Of a DNA stretch of 41,628 nucleotides, positions 34,037-40,966 are shown one piece after another (positions within the stretch are counted from its first letter, which is position 1; each line of letters begins with the position of its first letter). The notes below the pieces were generated by a model. That model was not told where the DNA came from, made no database searches, and worked only from the letters and a program-made list of their open reading frames with translations. Made by a program: the position numbers and the translations under genes. The DNA is from Phycisphaera sp. (GTDB lineage Bacteria > Planctomycetota > Phycisphaerae > Phycisphaerales > Phycisphaeraceae), in contig JANQPR010000130.1 of the NCBI GenBank assembly GCA_028285385.1, positions 1-41,628 of the forward strand, read 5' to 3'.

Positions 34037-35053
34037 ATGGCCAAGAAGACCGCGCTGCAGACCTGGTCCGAGTACCTCGCCGCCCGCGCGGGCATGGCGG
34101 CCATCGGCTCGTTCAACGTCGACGCCAACCTCCGCACCGGGCAGGTCCTCGGCCGGCTGCTCAACAAGGTCGACCACCGACACCGCCGACGCGGCGAGGC
34201 CAACATCGCCCGCTCCTTCCCCGAATGGTCGAAGGAGAAAGTCCAGCGCTGCTGCGAGGCGTCGGTCGAGCACCTGGCCCAGCTCGCGATCGAGGCGATC
34301 CAGATGCCGCGCGAGATCAACGTCCAGACCTGGCCCGACCGGGTCCGTCTGCACGAGCTCGGCCCGGCCCTGGAAGTCCTCAACCGCCCCGGGCCCGCCA
34401 TCGTCCTGACCGGGCACCTCGGCAACTTCGAGGTGCTCGGGTACACGATGTCGCTGCTGGGCTACGACATCGACGCCGTCGCCCGGCCGCTGGACAACCA
34501 GAAGCTCAACGACTGGCTGTACGGCATCCGCGAGGCCAAGGGCATGCGGATCATCACCAAGTTCAACGCGACCGACCGCATGCTCGCTGTGCTCCGCCGC
34601 GGCGGGTACCTCGGGTTCACGGCCGACCAGAACGCCGGGGAGAAAGGGATGTTCGTCCCCTTCTTCAACAAGCTCGCCAGCACTTACAAGTCGATCGGGC
34701 TGCTGGCGCTGCGGTACCGCTGCCCCGTGGTGTGCGGGTACGCGCAACGCGTCGGGCCGGGCTTCCGCTACGAGATCGGGACGACCGACATCATCGAGCC
34801 CGAGGAGTGGGCAGGCCACCGCGACCCGCTGTTCTACATCTCGGCGCGCTACGCCCACGCGTTCGAGAAGATGGTCTACCGCCGACCCGAGCAGTACTTC
34901 TGGATGCACCGGCGGTGGAAGTCGCGCCCCCGGCACGAGCTGCAGGGCAAGGCGATGCCCAAGGCGATGCGGCGGAACCTCGAGACGCTGCCGTGGATGA
35001 ACGACGAGAAGATCGCGCTGCTGGAACGGAACGCGGGGCCCGGCGAGCCTTGA
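34037..35053 (+). CDS. LpxL/HtrB-family lysophospholipid/lipid A acyltransferase
   Basis: The 338-residue enzyme belongs to the family that adds secondary acyl chains to lipid A on the inner face of the inner membrane. The catalytic HX4E motif is GHLGNFE in AIVLTGHLGNFEVLGYTM, followed by IDAVARPLDNQKLNDWL and the glycine-rich segment GGYLGFTADQNAGEKGMFVP. The C-terminus carries EQYFWMHRRWKSRP, typical of the family. The usual N-terminal membrane helix is weak. The ATG at 34037 is preferred; a TTG at 34025 would add four residues. With lnt it shows an LPS- and lipoprotein-bearing envelope. Confidence 0.9.
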   Translation: MAKKTALQTWSEYLAARAGMAAIGSFNVDANLRTGQVLGRLLNKVDHRHRRRGEANIARSFPEWSKEKVQRCCEASVEHLAQLAIEAIQMPREINVQTWPDRVRLHELGPALEVLNRPGPAIVLTGHLGNFEVLGYTMSLLGYDIDAVARPLDNQKLNDWLYGIREAKGMRIITKFNATDRMLAVLRRGGYLGFTADQNAGEKGMFVPFFNKLASTYKSIGLLALRYRCPVVCGYAQRVGPGFRYEIGTTDIIEPEEWAGHRDPLFYISARYAHAFEKMVYRRPEQYFWMHRRWKSRPRHELQGKAMPKAMRRNLETLPWMNDEKIALLERNAGPGEP

Positions 35054-35120
35054 TCGGTGTGCCGGTTCTCAACGCAACGCGAAGGCCGCGCCCCGGCGCC
35101 GGGCAACCCAATCAACAAAA

Positions 35121-35142
35121 ACCCGCCGCGATTGCGACGGGT
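35121..35142 (-). terminator. Intrinsic terminator of the 43-residue membrane protein gene
   Basis: Read on the minus strand, ACCCGTCGC and GCGGCGGGT pair with one mismatch around AATC, followed by TTTTTGTTG. It lies 36 nt after the stop of the small gene at 35178-35309. Confidence 0.8.
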
Positions 35143-35177
35143 CTGTTCGATTTCGGGTTGCTTGATTTCGGCCCGGC

Positions 35178-35309
35178 TTACGACAGCCCCGCGAACGGGT
35201 TCCACGTGCCGGTGAGCTCGTTGTAGCGCATCCACACGAACCCGACGCCGAACGCCAGGGCGAGGAACGCGCTGAAGGCCAGGACGGTGTAGACGTTGTT
35301 GTTGCCCAT
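35178..35309 (-). CDS. 43-residue single-pass membrane protein
   Basis: Reading leftward from the ATG at 35309 gives MGNNNVYTVLAFSAFLALAF then GVGFVWMRYNELTGTWNPFA and GLS, ending in TAA. There is one membrane helix with a polar N-terminus and a cytoplasmic or periplasmic tail ending in a Trp-Asn-Pro-Phe motif. The frame has its own terminator (35121-35142) and follows the coiled-coil gene on the same strand by 83 nt, so it is a real gene though very short. I associate this style of NNVYTVL small membrane protein with planctomycetes; that is from memory and its function is unknown. Confidence 0.8.
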   Translation of the reverse strand: MGNNNVYTVLAFSAFLALAFGVGFVWMRYNELTGTWNPFAGLS

Positions 35310-35325
35310 GGGGTCTCGTTTCGTC

Positions 35326-35343
35326 GGTCAAAACAAGGTCAAA
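35326..35343 (-). promoter_or_regulatory. Direct repeat upstream of the 43-residue gene
   Basis: GGTCAAA occurs at 35326-35332 and 35337-35343, with 4 nt between, an 11-bp period. On the coding strand it reads TTTGACC-N4-TTTGACC, 17 nt before the start codon. The spacing suits an OmpR-family regulator, but a chance repeat in a short AT-rich stretch cannot be excluded. Confidence 0.3.
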
Positions 35344-35392
35344 CGCTCGGTCGAGCAGAAAAAACTTCCGGTGGTCGCTTCCGGGGGGCGGG

Positions 35393-36289
35393 TCAGCGGA
35401 CCGAAAGGCTCGGGGCTGACACCACGAAGTCGCCCTCGCGGATCGGCTGCAGCTCGGACTTGACCGAGGCGACGGACTGCGAGGCATCGACCGACTGGAT
35501 CTCGACGGTGGCGATGTACTCGTTGCTGCCCGCGGCGTCGCGGTAGACGACGAAGCTCTGGTTGCGGGCGATGCCGTCGGTGCTGCCAACGTTGAGCGTC
35601 ACGAGCGTCAGGCCCGCGGCGGTCTGCGAGGTCTCGGTGATCTGGCCGTAGATCGGCTCGGACGGCAGAGCCGCCACGGCGACCGCGTTGCCCCCGCCGC
35701 CGATCGCGCTGCCGCCGCCGGCCACCACGTCCTGCTCGAGCCGGTTCACGCGCTGATTGCTGGCGACGAGGTCCTCACGCAGCTTGCGGACCTGGCGTTC
35801 GAGCGCCGAGAGGTTGCTCTGCAGCTGGTTGTTGCGGTCGACGAGTTGGACGTTCTCGGTCTGGCTCTCGACGAGCTTGCCGTTGGAGTCCTCCAGCTGG
35901 CCGACGTAGTTTTCCAGCAGGGAGGCCTTGGCCTTGTCGGACTCGGCCAGGGCGATCATCGCGGCCTGGGTCGCCTGGGCGTCGGACTCGGCCTTGGCGA
36001 GCTGCGCGGTCAGCGCGGTCTTGTCCCCCTCGAGCTGGGCGACCTGCGTCTGCAGCTGGTTGATCGTGTTGTTGAGCGACTGCTCCTTGGCCTGCTGGGC
36101 CTCGAGCGCGGCGGTACGCTCGGCCCGCAGCTCGCGGATCGTCTGCTCCGAGGCGGCGGAGATCGCCTGCGCGTCGGTCACCTCGGCCCGGAGCTGGTCG
36201 ACCTGGGCCACGAACGGCACCACCAGCGTCACCAGCAGGATCGACAACACGGTCACCAACACGACAAAGGCTTTGGTCAGTGGGCTCAC
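35393..36289 (-). CDS. Membrane-anchored coiled-coil protein
   Basis: The 298-residue product starts with GTG at 36289 (AGGA ten nt upstream). It has an N-terminal membrane helix (residues 8-28, FVVLVTVLSILLVTLVVPFV), a coiled coil at 30-190 rich in Gln, Leu, Ala and Glu, a Gly-rich hinge (GGGSAIGGGG) and a C-terminal beta domain (214-292) with TLVTLNVGSTDGIARNQSFV and IREGDFVVSAP. The last domain resembles residues 223-312 of the protein at 32660-33946, so the two share a plan: anchor, coil, beta domain. The pattern also recalls MreC, but the length of the coil and lack of MreC motifs argue against it. Confidence 0.8.
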   Translation of the reverse strand: MSPLTKAFVVLVTVLSILLVTLVVPFVAQVDQLRAEVTDAQAISAASEQTIRELRAERTAALEAQQAKEQSLNNTINQLQTQVAQLEGDKTALTAQLAKAESDAQATQAAMIALAESDKAKASLLENYVGQLEDSNGKLVESQTENVQLVDRNNQLQSNLSALERQVRKLREDLVASNQRVNRLEQDVVAGGGSAIGGGGNAVAVAALPSEPIYGQITETSQTAAGLTLVTLNVGSTDGIARNQSFVVYRDAAGSNEYIATVEIQSVDASQSVASVKSELQPIREGDFVVSAPSLSVR

Positions 36290-36646
36290 GGCGGGGATTC
36301 CTCGGTGGGCTGGCCGACCCGAGCCCCGTGGGCGCCCGCGGGGCGGGCGTGGGGGCGGCTCGGCCGGGTGGTACTTCGGGCGGCCAACACGGCGGCCGGC
36401 TCAGGGGGCGATTCTGGGGGCGATGAAAACGTCGTGACGGGCCCGGCACCACGGCCAACCCGAATCGCTCGGGACGCCACGGCGGCAGACCACGCCCCGG
36501 CCGCCTGAACGCCCTTCGCAAGGGCTCTCACAACGACCAGACGCACATATCTACTTCACCCACCGGGGATTGTCAACGAATGCGTAACCCCGGAAAGGCC
36601 GTCCATGAACCCGCCGCCGGGCCTAAAACGCGGCGAGAAATCGGGT
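36290..36646. other. Intergenic leader and promoter region of the coiled-coil gene
   Basis: These 357 nt contain a minus-strand sigma-70-like promoter (36548-36576), a GCCCTT-CGC-AAGGGC hairpin (36511-36525) and a long GC-rich leader of about 250 nt. A minus-strand frame from 36546 to 36286 is open, but its ATG lies at or before the predicted transcription start and its product is low-complexity, so I do not call it. Confidence 0.5.
36548..36576 (-). promoter_or_regulatory. Sigma-70-type promoter of the coiled-coil gene
   Basis: On the minus strand a perfect TTGACA (36576-36571) is followed after exactly 17 nt by TAGATA (36553-36548). Transcription would start near 36540, giving a leader of about 250 nt before the GTG at 36289. 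The -10 match is only partial. Confidence 0.55.
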
Positions 36647-37702
36647 TCAGCGGGCTTTGGCCGTCGCCGCCCGGTCGGGCCGGTCATCCGTGACGTCCAG
36701 GACCGCCGCTGCCGCCGCGAGTTGGACGGTGGGGTCCTCGTCGTCGAGCAGGTGCGCGAGCTGGGCCCGGGTCCAGGGGTGGTCGTGCTGGGCCATGGCA
36801 AAGCACGCCTGGGCACGCACGGTGGGCAGCGCGTGGGTCGCGCCCTCGACCATGACCTGCACCATCCCGCCGCGGTGCCGGCCGAGGCGGGCCAGCCCCT
36901 CGGCGGCGGCGAGGCGGAACTCGATCGGGTCCTCGATCAGGAAGTTGTTCATGTTCGGCCAGAACGAGTCGTCGCCGAGCCGGCCGAGCGTGAGCACCGC
37001 GAGGATGCGGACCTCGTCGAACTGCGAGTACGCCGCGCTGCGGATGCTGTCGATGGCCCGGGCGTCGCCCAAACGTGCGAGCGCCTCGGCGGTCTGCACC
37101 CGCAGCAGCGTCCACTGGATCCCCGGGTGCATGTCGCCGACCGGCTTGAGCCCGGCGCGCCGCAGCAGCGGCACGGCCGTGTCGTTGTTTAGCCGGCCCA
37201 GCAGCATCGCCGCGTTGGCGCGGACCCGCGGGTCTTCGTGCTGCAAGAAGCCCGCCATCTCGCTCATCAGCGCGTCGCTGGCCACGCCACAGCGCGCCGC
37301 GGCGTAGATCACCGCGGCGCGGACGTGCGGCTGCTCGCTGCGGCGGATCAACGGCTTCGCCGCGTGGACGAGCGCGTTCAGCCGGAGCTCGCCGATCGTG
37401 TACAGCGCCGCGAACTTCACGCCCGGCTCGGGGTCCTCCAACGCCAGCGTCACCACCGGGAGCGCGTGGTCCGGCGCGTGCTGGATCGCCTCGAGCGCGT
37501 TGGCCCGCATCAGCGGGTCGTCGCTACGCGTCGCATCCAGCACGATCTTCAGCGCCGCCGCCCGGTGCACCCGCAGCGTCGCGACCTCCGGGATCTCTTC
37601 GACCGGGTGCGCGACCGTGGCCGGCGTCCAGGGCGAGCCCGCCAGGGCGAGGCCGAGGCCGAGCGACAAGGTCAGAGCCGTGCGTTTGGTTCCGCGTTTC
37701 AT
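36647..37702 (-). CDS. Secreted HEAT-repeat protein
   Basis: The 351-residue product has a signal peptide (MKRGTKRTALTLSLGLGLAL, likely cleaved near VAH) and a run of HEAT-type repeats filling most of the rest. Examples are DDPLMRANALEAIQHA, DPEPGVKFAALYTIGELR, EQPHVRAAVIYAAARCG, DPRVRANAAMLLGRL, DEVRILAVLTLGRLGDD, DPIEFRLAAAEGLARLG and DPTVQLAAAAAVLDV. It should form a periplasmic alpha-solenoid for protein binding. There is no lipobox, unlike the HEAT lipoprotein at 748-1578. Its ATG is one nucleotide after the lnt stop, so it is coupled to lnt. Confidence 0.85.
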   Translation of the reverse strand: MKRGTKRTALTLSLGLGLALAGSPWTPATVAHPVEEIPEVATLRVHRAAALKIVLDATRSDDPLMRANALEAIQHAPDHALPVVTLALEDPEPGVKFAALYTIGELRLNALVHAAKPLIRRSEQPHVRAAVIYAAARCGVASDALMSEMAGFLQHEDPRVRANAAMLLGRLNNDTAVPLLRRAGLKPVGDMHPGIQWTLLRVQTAEALARLGDARAIDSIRSAAYSQFDEVRILAVLTLGRLGDDSFWPNMNNFLIEDPIEFRLAAAEGLARLGRHRGGMVQVMVEGATHALPTVRAQACFAMAQHDHPWTRAQLAHLLDDEDPTVQLAAAAAVLDVTDDRPDRAATAKAR

Positions 37703-37703
37703 G

Positions 37704-39533
37704 TCATGTTCCCGTGGGTTCTGCAGCTAATCCCGGCAGAGCTTTCCGCTTAATCCGGCTTCTTTGTACCGCCGGCGTCCGCAGCCGGGCCCAGAGCACA
37801 AGCAAGAGCGTCAACCCCGCCAAGACTCTGATCGGCCAATCGCCGACGATCGCGTAAAGCGTACGGCCGTCGTCCAGCACCAGTTCGGCCCGCAGCACCG
37901 TCGCCTCGCCAGGGGCCGCCGCCGCCACGATCCGGCCGGTCGAGTCGATCACCGCCGAGACGCCCGTGTTCACCGACCGCACCATCGGCACCCGGTTCTC
38001 GATCGCCCGCAGCGAGGCGAGTTGCAGGTGCTGGTACCGCATCGATCGCCACGCCATCCCGCCGTTGGGGTACTCGTCGGAGGGGAGATGCCCAAACCAG
38101 CCGTTGGTGGTGAGGTTGATCAGGGCGTCCACGCGCTTCTGCCCCGTGTCCGGATCGTGGACCATCCGCCGGCACAACGCCGCGTTCGTGTCCTCAAAAC
38201 AGATCGGGGTGGCGAAGCGAAACGACGACGCAGCCACGTCGAGGCCGTCGGGGTCGATGGCTTGGTCGCGCAGCGCGTTCGCCACACCCGCCGACGAGCT
38301 CGCCACTTCGAAGACAACCGGCTCTTCCCCAGCGTCAATCGAGTAATCGAAGTCGTACGGTGACAACGTGCTCAACACCCACTGCTTCAACCCCTCCGGC
38401 AACGGGATGTACTCCCCGAACGGCACGCGGTGCATCTTGTCGTACCGCCCACCCACCGACCCACCAGTGTCAACGAGGTATGCGCTGTTGTACTCCGTCG
38501 GGTTTTCGGGGTCGGCAGTCTCGATGAACGTAGACCCGCCGACGAGCGTCGGCACGCCGTGCTGCGTGATGAGCCCCTTGGCACGCCGCGGCATCGAGGT
38601 CATCGTGCGGAGACGGTCGCCCTCGGCGTCGTCCGGCAAGCTGTCGGCCCACCGCTCCCAGAGCGTCGCCGTCGGCTCGTTGAACTTGCCCGGCACCGTC
38701 GTCTCGGGCCAAACGATGAGAGCCGGTTCGTCTACCGCCGCCTCGGCGTGCAGGCGCGACAGCGTCGCGAAGTCGTCCTCGTAGATCGCCACCGTCGGCG
38801 CGAGCTTGTTGCTGTGCGGGGCGTTGGTTTGGACGACGGTAATCGGCAACTTCACGAGGCTCCACCCAGAACCGGCGGATGGGCCTAGCGAGAACGCCGT
38901 CGGCAAAACAAGAAACATCGCCAAGCAGGCTGCGGCACCCAGCGCGAGGAGCAGAGACACTTCCGCTGGACGTGGCTTGGCCCAAAGTTGAATGCCTGCA
39001 ACTCCCAGGCCGTTGATGCAAGACACGGTAACCGAGACACCCCAGGCCCCCGCCACCGATGCGGAGCCAACCCAAAGCGCCGACTCGTCCAGTCGCCACG
39101 CCGCCTGCGTCTGCGCGAGCGTGAACCACGCGAAGCCGCCCCACGGCCAGATGCAACGCACATACTCCAGGCTCACCCAGCACAACGGCAACGCAACCGC
39201 CACCGGGACGCGCTGCCGGCGGACGCAGACGTTCGTCGCCAACAACGCGACCACCCAGAACAACGACTGGAACCCGGCCGTCGCCAACGCCCCGGGCAGG
39301 GTCACCGGCCAGAGCCAGCGCAGCATCCAGACCCACCACATGACGAACACCAGGGACGCCGTCCACACCAGCCGCCAGGGCTTGCGTGACGTCGCGGCGA
39401 GCCACCCGGCCGGCACGAGCGCGACCCACGCCAGGAACCCCCACCCCGGCAGCGGGTAGCTGAGCGCGAGCAACACCGCGCTGAGCGTTAGCGCGACGAA
39501 GTGCGTCAGCAAACTCGGCGGGCGGCGCAACAC
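37704..39533 (-). CDS. lnt: Apolipoprotein N-acyltransferase Lnt
   Basis: The 609-residue inner-membrane enzyme adds the third acyl chain to lipoproteins. The N-terminal half has several membrane segments (VALTLSAVLLALSYPLPG, GFLAWVALVPAGWLA, SLFWVVALLATNVCV and others). The periplasmic nitrilase domain carries the catalytic triad Glu277 (IVWPETTVPG), Lys366 (RYDKMHRVPFGEYIPL) and Cys445 (TPICFEDTN). A final membrane helix follows (IRVLAGLTLLLVLWA). It is longer than E. coli Lnt (about 510), with extra residues in the nitrilase domain. The start is a GTG at 39533, shortly after a terminator hairpin. It serves the lipoproteins of this genome, two of which are at the left end. Confidence 0.94.
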   Translation of the reverse strand: MLRRPPSLLTHFVALTLSAVLLALSYPLPGWGFLAWVALVPAGWLAATSRKPWRLVWTASLVFVMWWVWMLRWLWPVTLPGALATAGFQSLFWVVALLATNVCVRRQRVPVAVALPLCWVSLEYVRCIWPWGGFAWFTLAQTQAAWRLDESALWVGSASVAGAWGVSVTVSCINGLGVAGIQLWAKPRPAEVSLLLALGAAACLAMFLVLPTAFSLGPSAGSGWSLVKLPITVVQTNAPHSNKLAPTVAIYEDDFATLSRLHAEAAVDEPALIVWPETTVPGKFNEPTATLWERWADSLPDDAEGDRLRTMTSMPRRAKGLITQHGVPTLVGGSTFIETADPENPTEYNSAYLVDTGGSVGGRYDKMHRVPFGEYIPLPEGLKQWVLSTLSPYDFDYSIDAGEEPVVFEVASSSAGVANALRDQAIDPDGLDVAASSFRFATPICFEDTNAALCRRMVHDPDTGQKRVDALINLTTNGWFGHLPSDEYPNGGMAWRSMRYQHLQLASLRAIENRVPMVRSVNTGVSAVIDSTGRIVAAAAPGEATVLRAELVLDDGRTLYAIVGDWPIRVLAGLTLLLVLWARLRTPAVQRSRIKRKALPGLAAEPTGT

Positions 39534-39555
39534 GGCGGCATTGTTTCACAAAGAA

Positions 39556-39584
39556 GAAGCCCACGGATTGAATCCGTGGGCTTC
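39556..39584 (-). terminator. Terminator after the tyrosine recombinase gene
   Basis: A near-perfect palindrome pairs GAAGCCCACGGATT with AATCCGTGGGCTTC. In the minus direction it is followed by TTCTTTGTG. It lies 24 nt after the recombinase stop and 22 nt before the lnt start. Confidence 0.8.
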
Positions 39585-39607
39585 GAGGGTTTCAAGCTGA
39601 GTCGGTC

Positions 39608-40582
39608 TCACACCGCCCGCGGGTGGGCCTCGTCGTACGCGCTACGGAGCCGCATGCTCGACAGGTGCGTGTAGACCTGCGTCGTGCTGAGGCTCTGGTG
39701 CCCAAGCAACTCCTGGACGCTGCGGAGATCGGCCCCGTTGTCCAGCAGGTGCGTCGCGAAAGAGTGACGCAGCGTGTGCGGGCTGATCGTCGGGTCCAAG
39801 CCGGCGGCGGTGAGGTACTTGTCGAGCTTCCGGCGGACCGATCGCGAGCTGAGCCGGCCGCCGTTCTTGTTGACGAACAACGGGCAGGACGGGTCGACCA
39901 TGGACTGCTGGCGGACGGCGGCAAAGCGGGGGTCGGGCTCGAGCAGGGTCAAGTAGTGCCGGATGGCGGCCATGGCGTGGCTGCCGAGCGGGACGATGCG
40001 CTCCTTCTTGCCCTTGCCGCGGACGTGCATGGTCTGCTCGGTCATGCTGACGTCGTTTCGGTTGAGGTCGACGAGCTCGGAGACGCGGACGCCGGTCGAG
40101 TACAGCGTCTCGAGGATCGCGCGGTCGCGGGCGCCGAGGGTCTCTCGGTTGTCCGGGGCGCTCAGGAGCTTCTCGACGTGCTCAACGGTGATGGCCTTGG
40201 GCAGCCGCTTGGTCTGCTTGGGCGTACGGATGAGCAGCATCGGGTTGGTGTCGACGTAGGCCCGGCGGAGCATCCACTTGTAGAAGCTGCGGAGGGTGGC
40301 GATCTTCCGCGCGGTGGTGGCCGGCGAGTAGCCGAACGTGTCGAGGTGCGAGAGGAAGCCGCGGATCGTCATCGCGTCGGCGCCGGCGAGCTTGTAGCCG
40401 ATGGTCTCGTCGTCCATGTCGTCGCGGCGGTCTTCGAGGCTGGGGCCGCCGGCGAGGTACTCGACGTACTGCCGCAGGTCCGCGCCGTAGCACCGGGCGG
40501 TGTAGGGGCTGAAGTGCCGCTCGTGCTTGAGGTAGTCGACGAACTGCTGGACGTACGGGTGGTGCGGGGCGGTGTCGGACAT
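39608..40582 (-). CDS. Tyrosine recombinase XerC/XerD
   Basis: The 324-residue recombinase resolves chromosome dimers at dif during cell division. It has a SAM-like N-terminal DNA-binding domain (FVDYLKHERHFSPYTARCYG) and the catalytic domain with the full set Arg166 (STGVRVSEL), Lys190, His269 and Arg272 (HTLRHSFATHLL), His295 (LLGHQSLST) and Tyr304 (QVYTHL). An insertion of about 20 acidic residues (GGPSLEDRRDDMDDE) in the N-terminal domain is unusual but seen in some members. Context (next to lnt and unknown core genes, no att sites) favours a housekeeping role over a phage integrase. XerC and XerD cannot be told apart by eye. Confidence 0.92.
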   Translation of the reverse strand: MSDTAPHHPYVQQFVDYLKHERHFSPYTARCYGADLRQYVEYLAGGPSLEDRRDDMDDETIGYKLAGADAMTIRGFLSHLDTFGYSPATTARKIATLRSFYKWMLRRAYVDTNPMLLIRTPKQTKRLPKAITVEHVEKLLSAPDNRETLGARDRAILETLYSTGVRVSELVDLNRNDVSMTEQTMHVRGKGKKERIVPLGSHAMAAIRHYLTLLEPDPRFAAVRQQSMVDPSCPLFVNKNGGRLSSRSVRRKLDKYLTAAGLDPTISPHTLRHSFATHLLDNGADLRSVQELLGHQSLSTTQVYTHLSSMRLRSAYDEAHPRAV

Positions 40583-40597
40583 GGGCGCGTCTCTCGT

Positions 40598-40610
40598 GCG
40601 GAAGTTCCGC
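40598..40610. other. Short dyad upstream of the recombinase gene
   Basis: GCGGAA-G-TTCCGC is a 13-nt odd palindrome 15 nt before the recombinase start on the minus strand. It could be an operator; one copy only. Confidence 0.25.
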
Positions 40611-40653
40611 GGGATTAGGTGGATCGGTTATTCGGAAGGGTTGGCGGTTGTTT

Positions 40654-40914
40654 TCAGGCCGGGCGTCGGAGGTGCGACAGCCGCCGGCCCATGCGTTGGC
40701 CGAGCTGGTGACACAGCAACGCCGCGTCGAACCAGGTCAGGTCGTTCGTCTCGTCGTCGATGAGGACGGCGAGCTGCGCGAGGGTGTCGGCTTCCTTGCC
40801 CGGCGGGCAGTCGAACACGTACCGCCGGGCGTGCTTGACCAGTTCGAGCGCGTGCTCGGGGTGGGCCTGCGTCGGCGCGGGGTCGGCCTGGAAGAAGGGG
40901 GTGGGGTCGGGCAT
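40654..40914 (-). CDS. Small protein of unknown function
   Basis: The 86-residue soluble product starts MPDPTPFFQADPAPTQAHPE and contains LVKHARRYVFDCPPGKEADT and LAVLIDDETNDLTWFDAALL, ending in a basic helix (CHQLGQRMGRRLSHLRR). It is probably all-helical. It is packed between the partial gene at the right edge and the recombinase gene on the same strand, 52 and 71 nt from them, suggesting a shared transcript. No family is recognised. Confidence 0.65.
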   Translation of the reverse strand: MPDPTPFFQADPAPTQAHPEHALELVKHARRYVFDCPPGKEADTLAQLAVLIDDETNDLTWFDAALLCHQLGQRMGRRLSHLRRPA

Positions 40915-40966
40915 GCGTCGCGTCGTCCGTCCGGCGTTTGGGCCGGCGTCGAGGCGGCGGGGCCCG

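Noticed and set aside
35393..36289. MreC assignment for the coiled-coil protein
   Set aside because: The coil is much longer than in MreC, no mreB or mreD is adjacent and the MreC core motifs are not seen.
36286..36546. Minus-strand 86-residue frame that overlaps the coiled-coil gene start (GTGA)
   Set aside because: Its ATG lies at or before the transcription start predicted from the TTGACA-17-TAGATA promoter, and the product is Ala/Pro/Arg-rich with no structure.
39608..40582. Tyrosine recombinase as a sign of an integrated element
   Set aside because: No tRNA, att repeats, phage or transfer genes are nearby, composition is like the neighbours, and length and motifs match housekeeping XerC/XerD.
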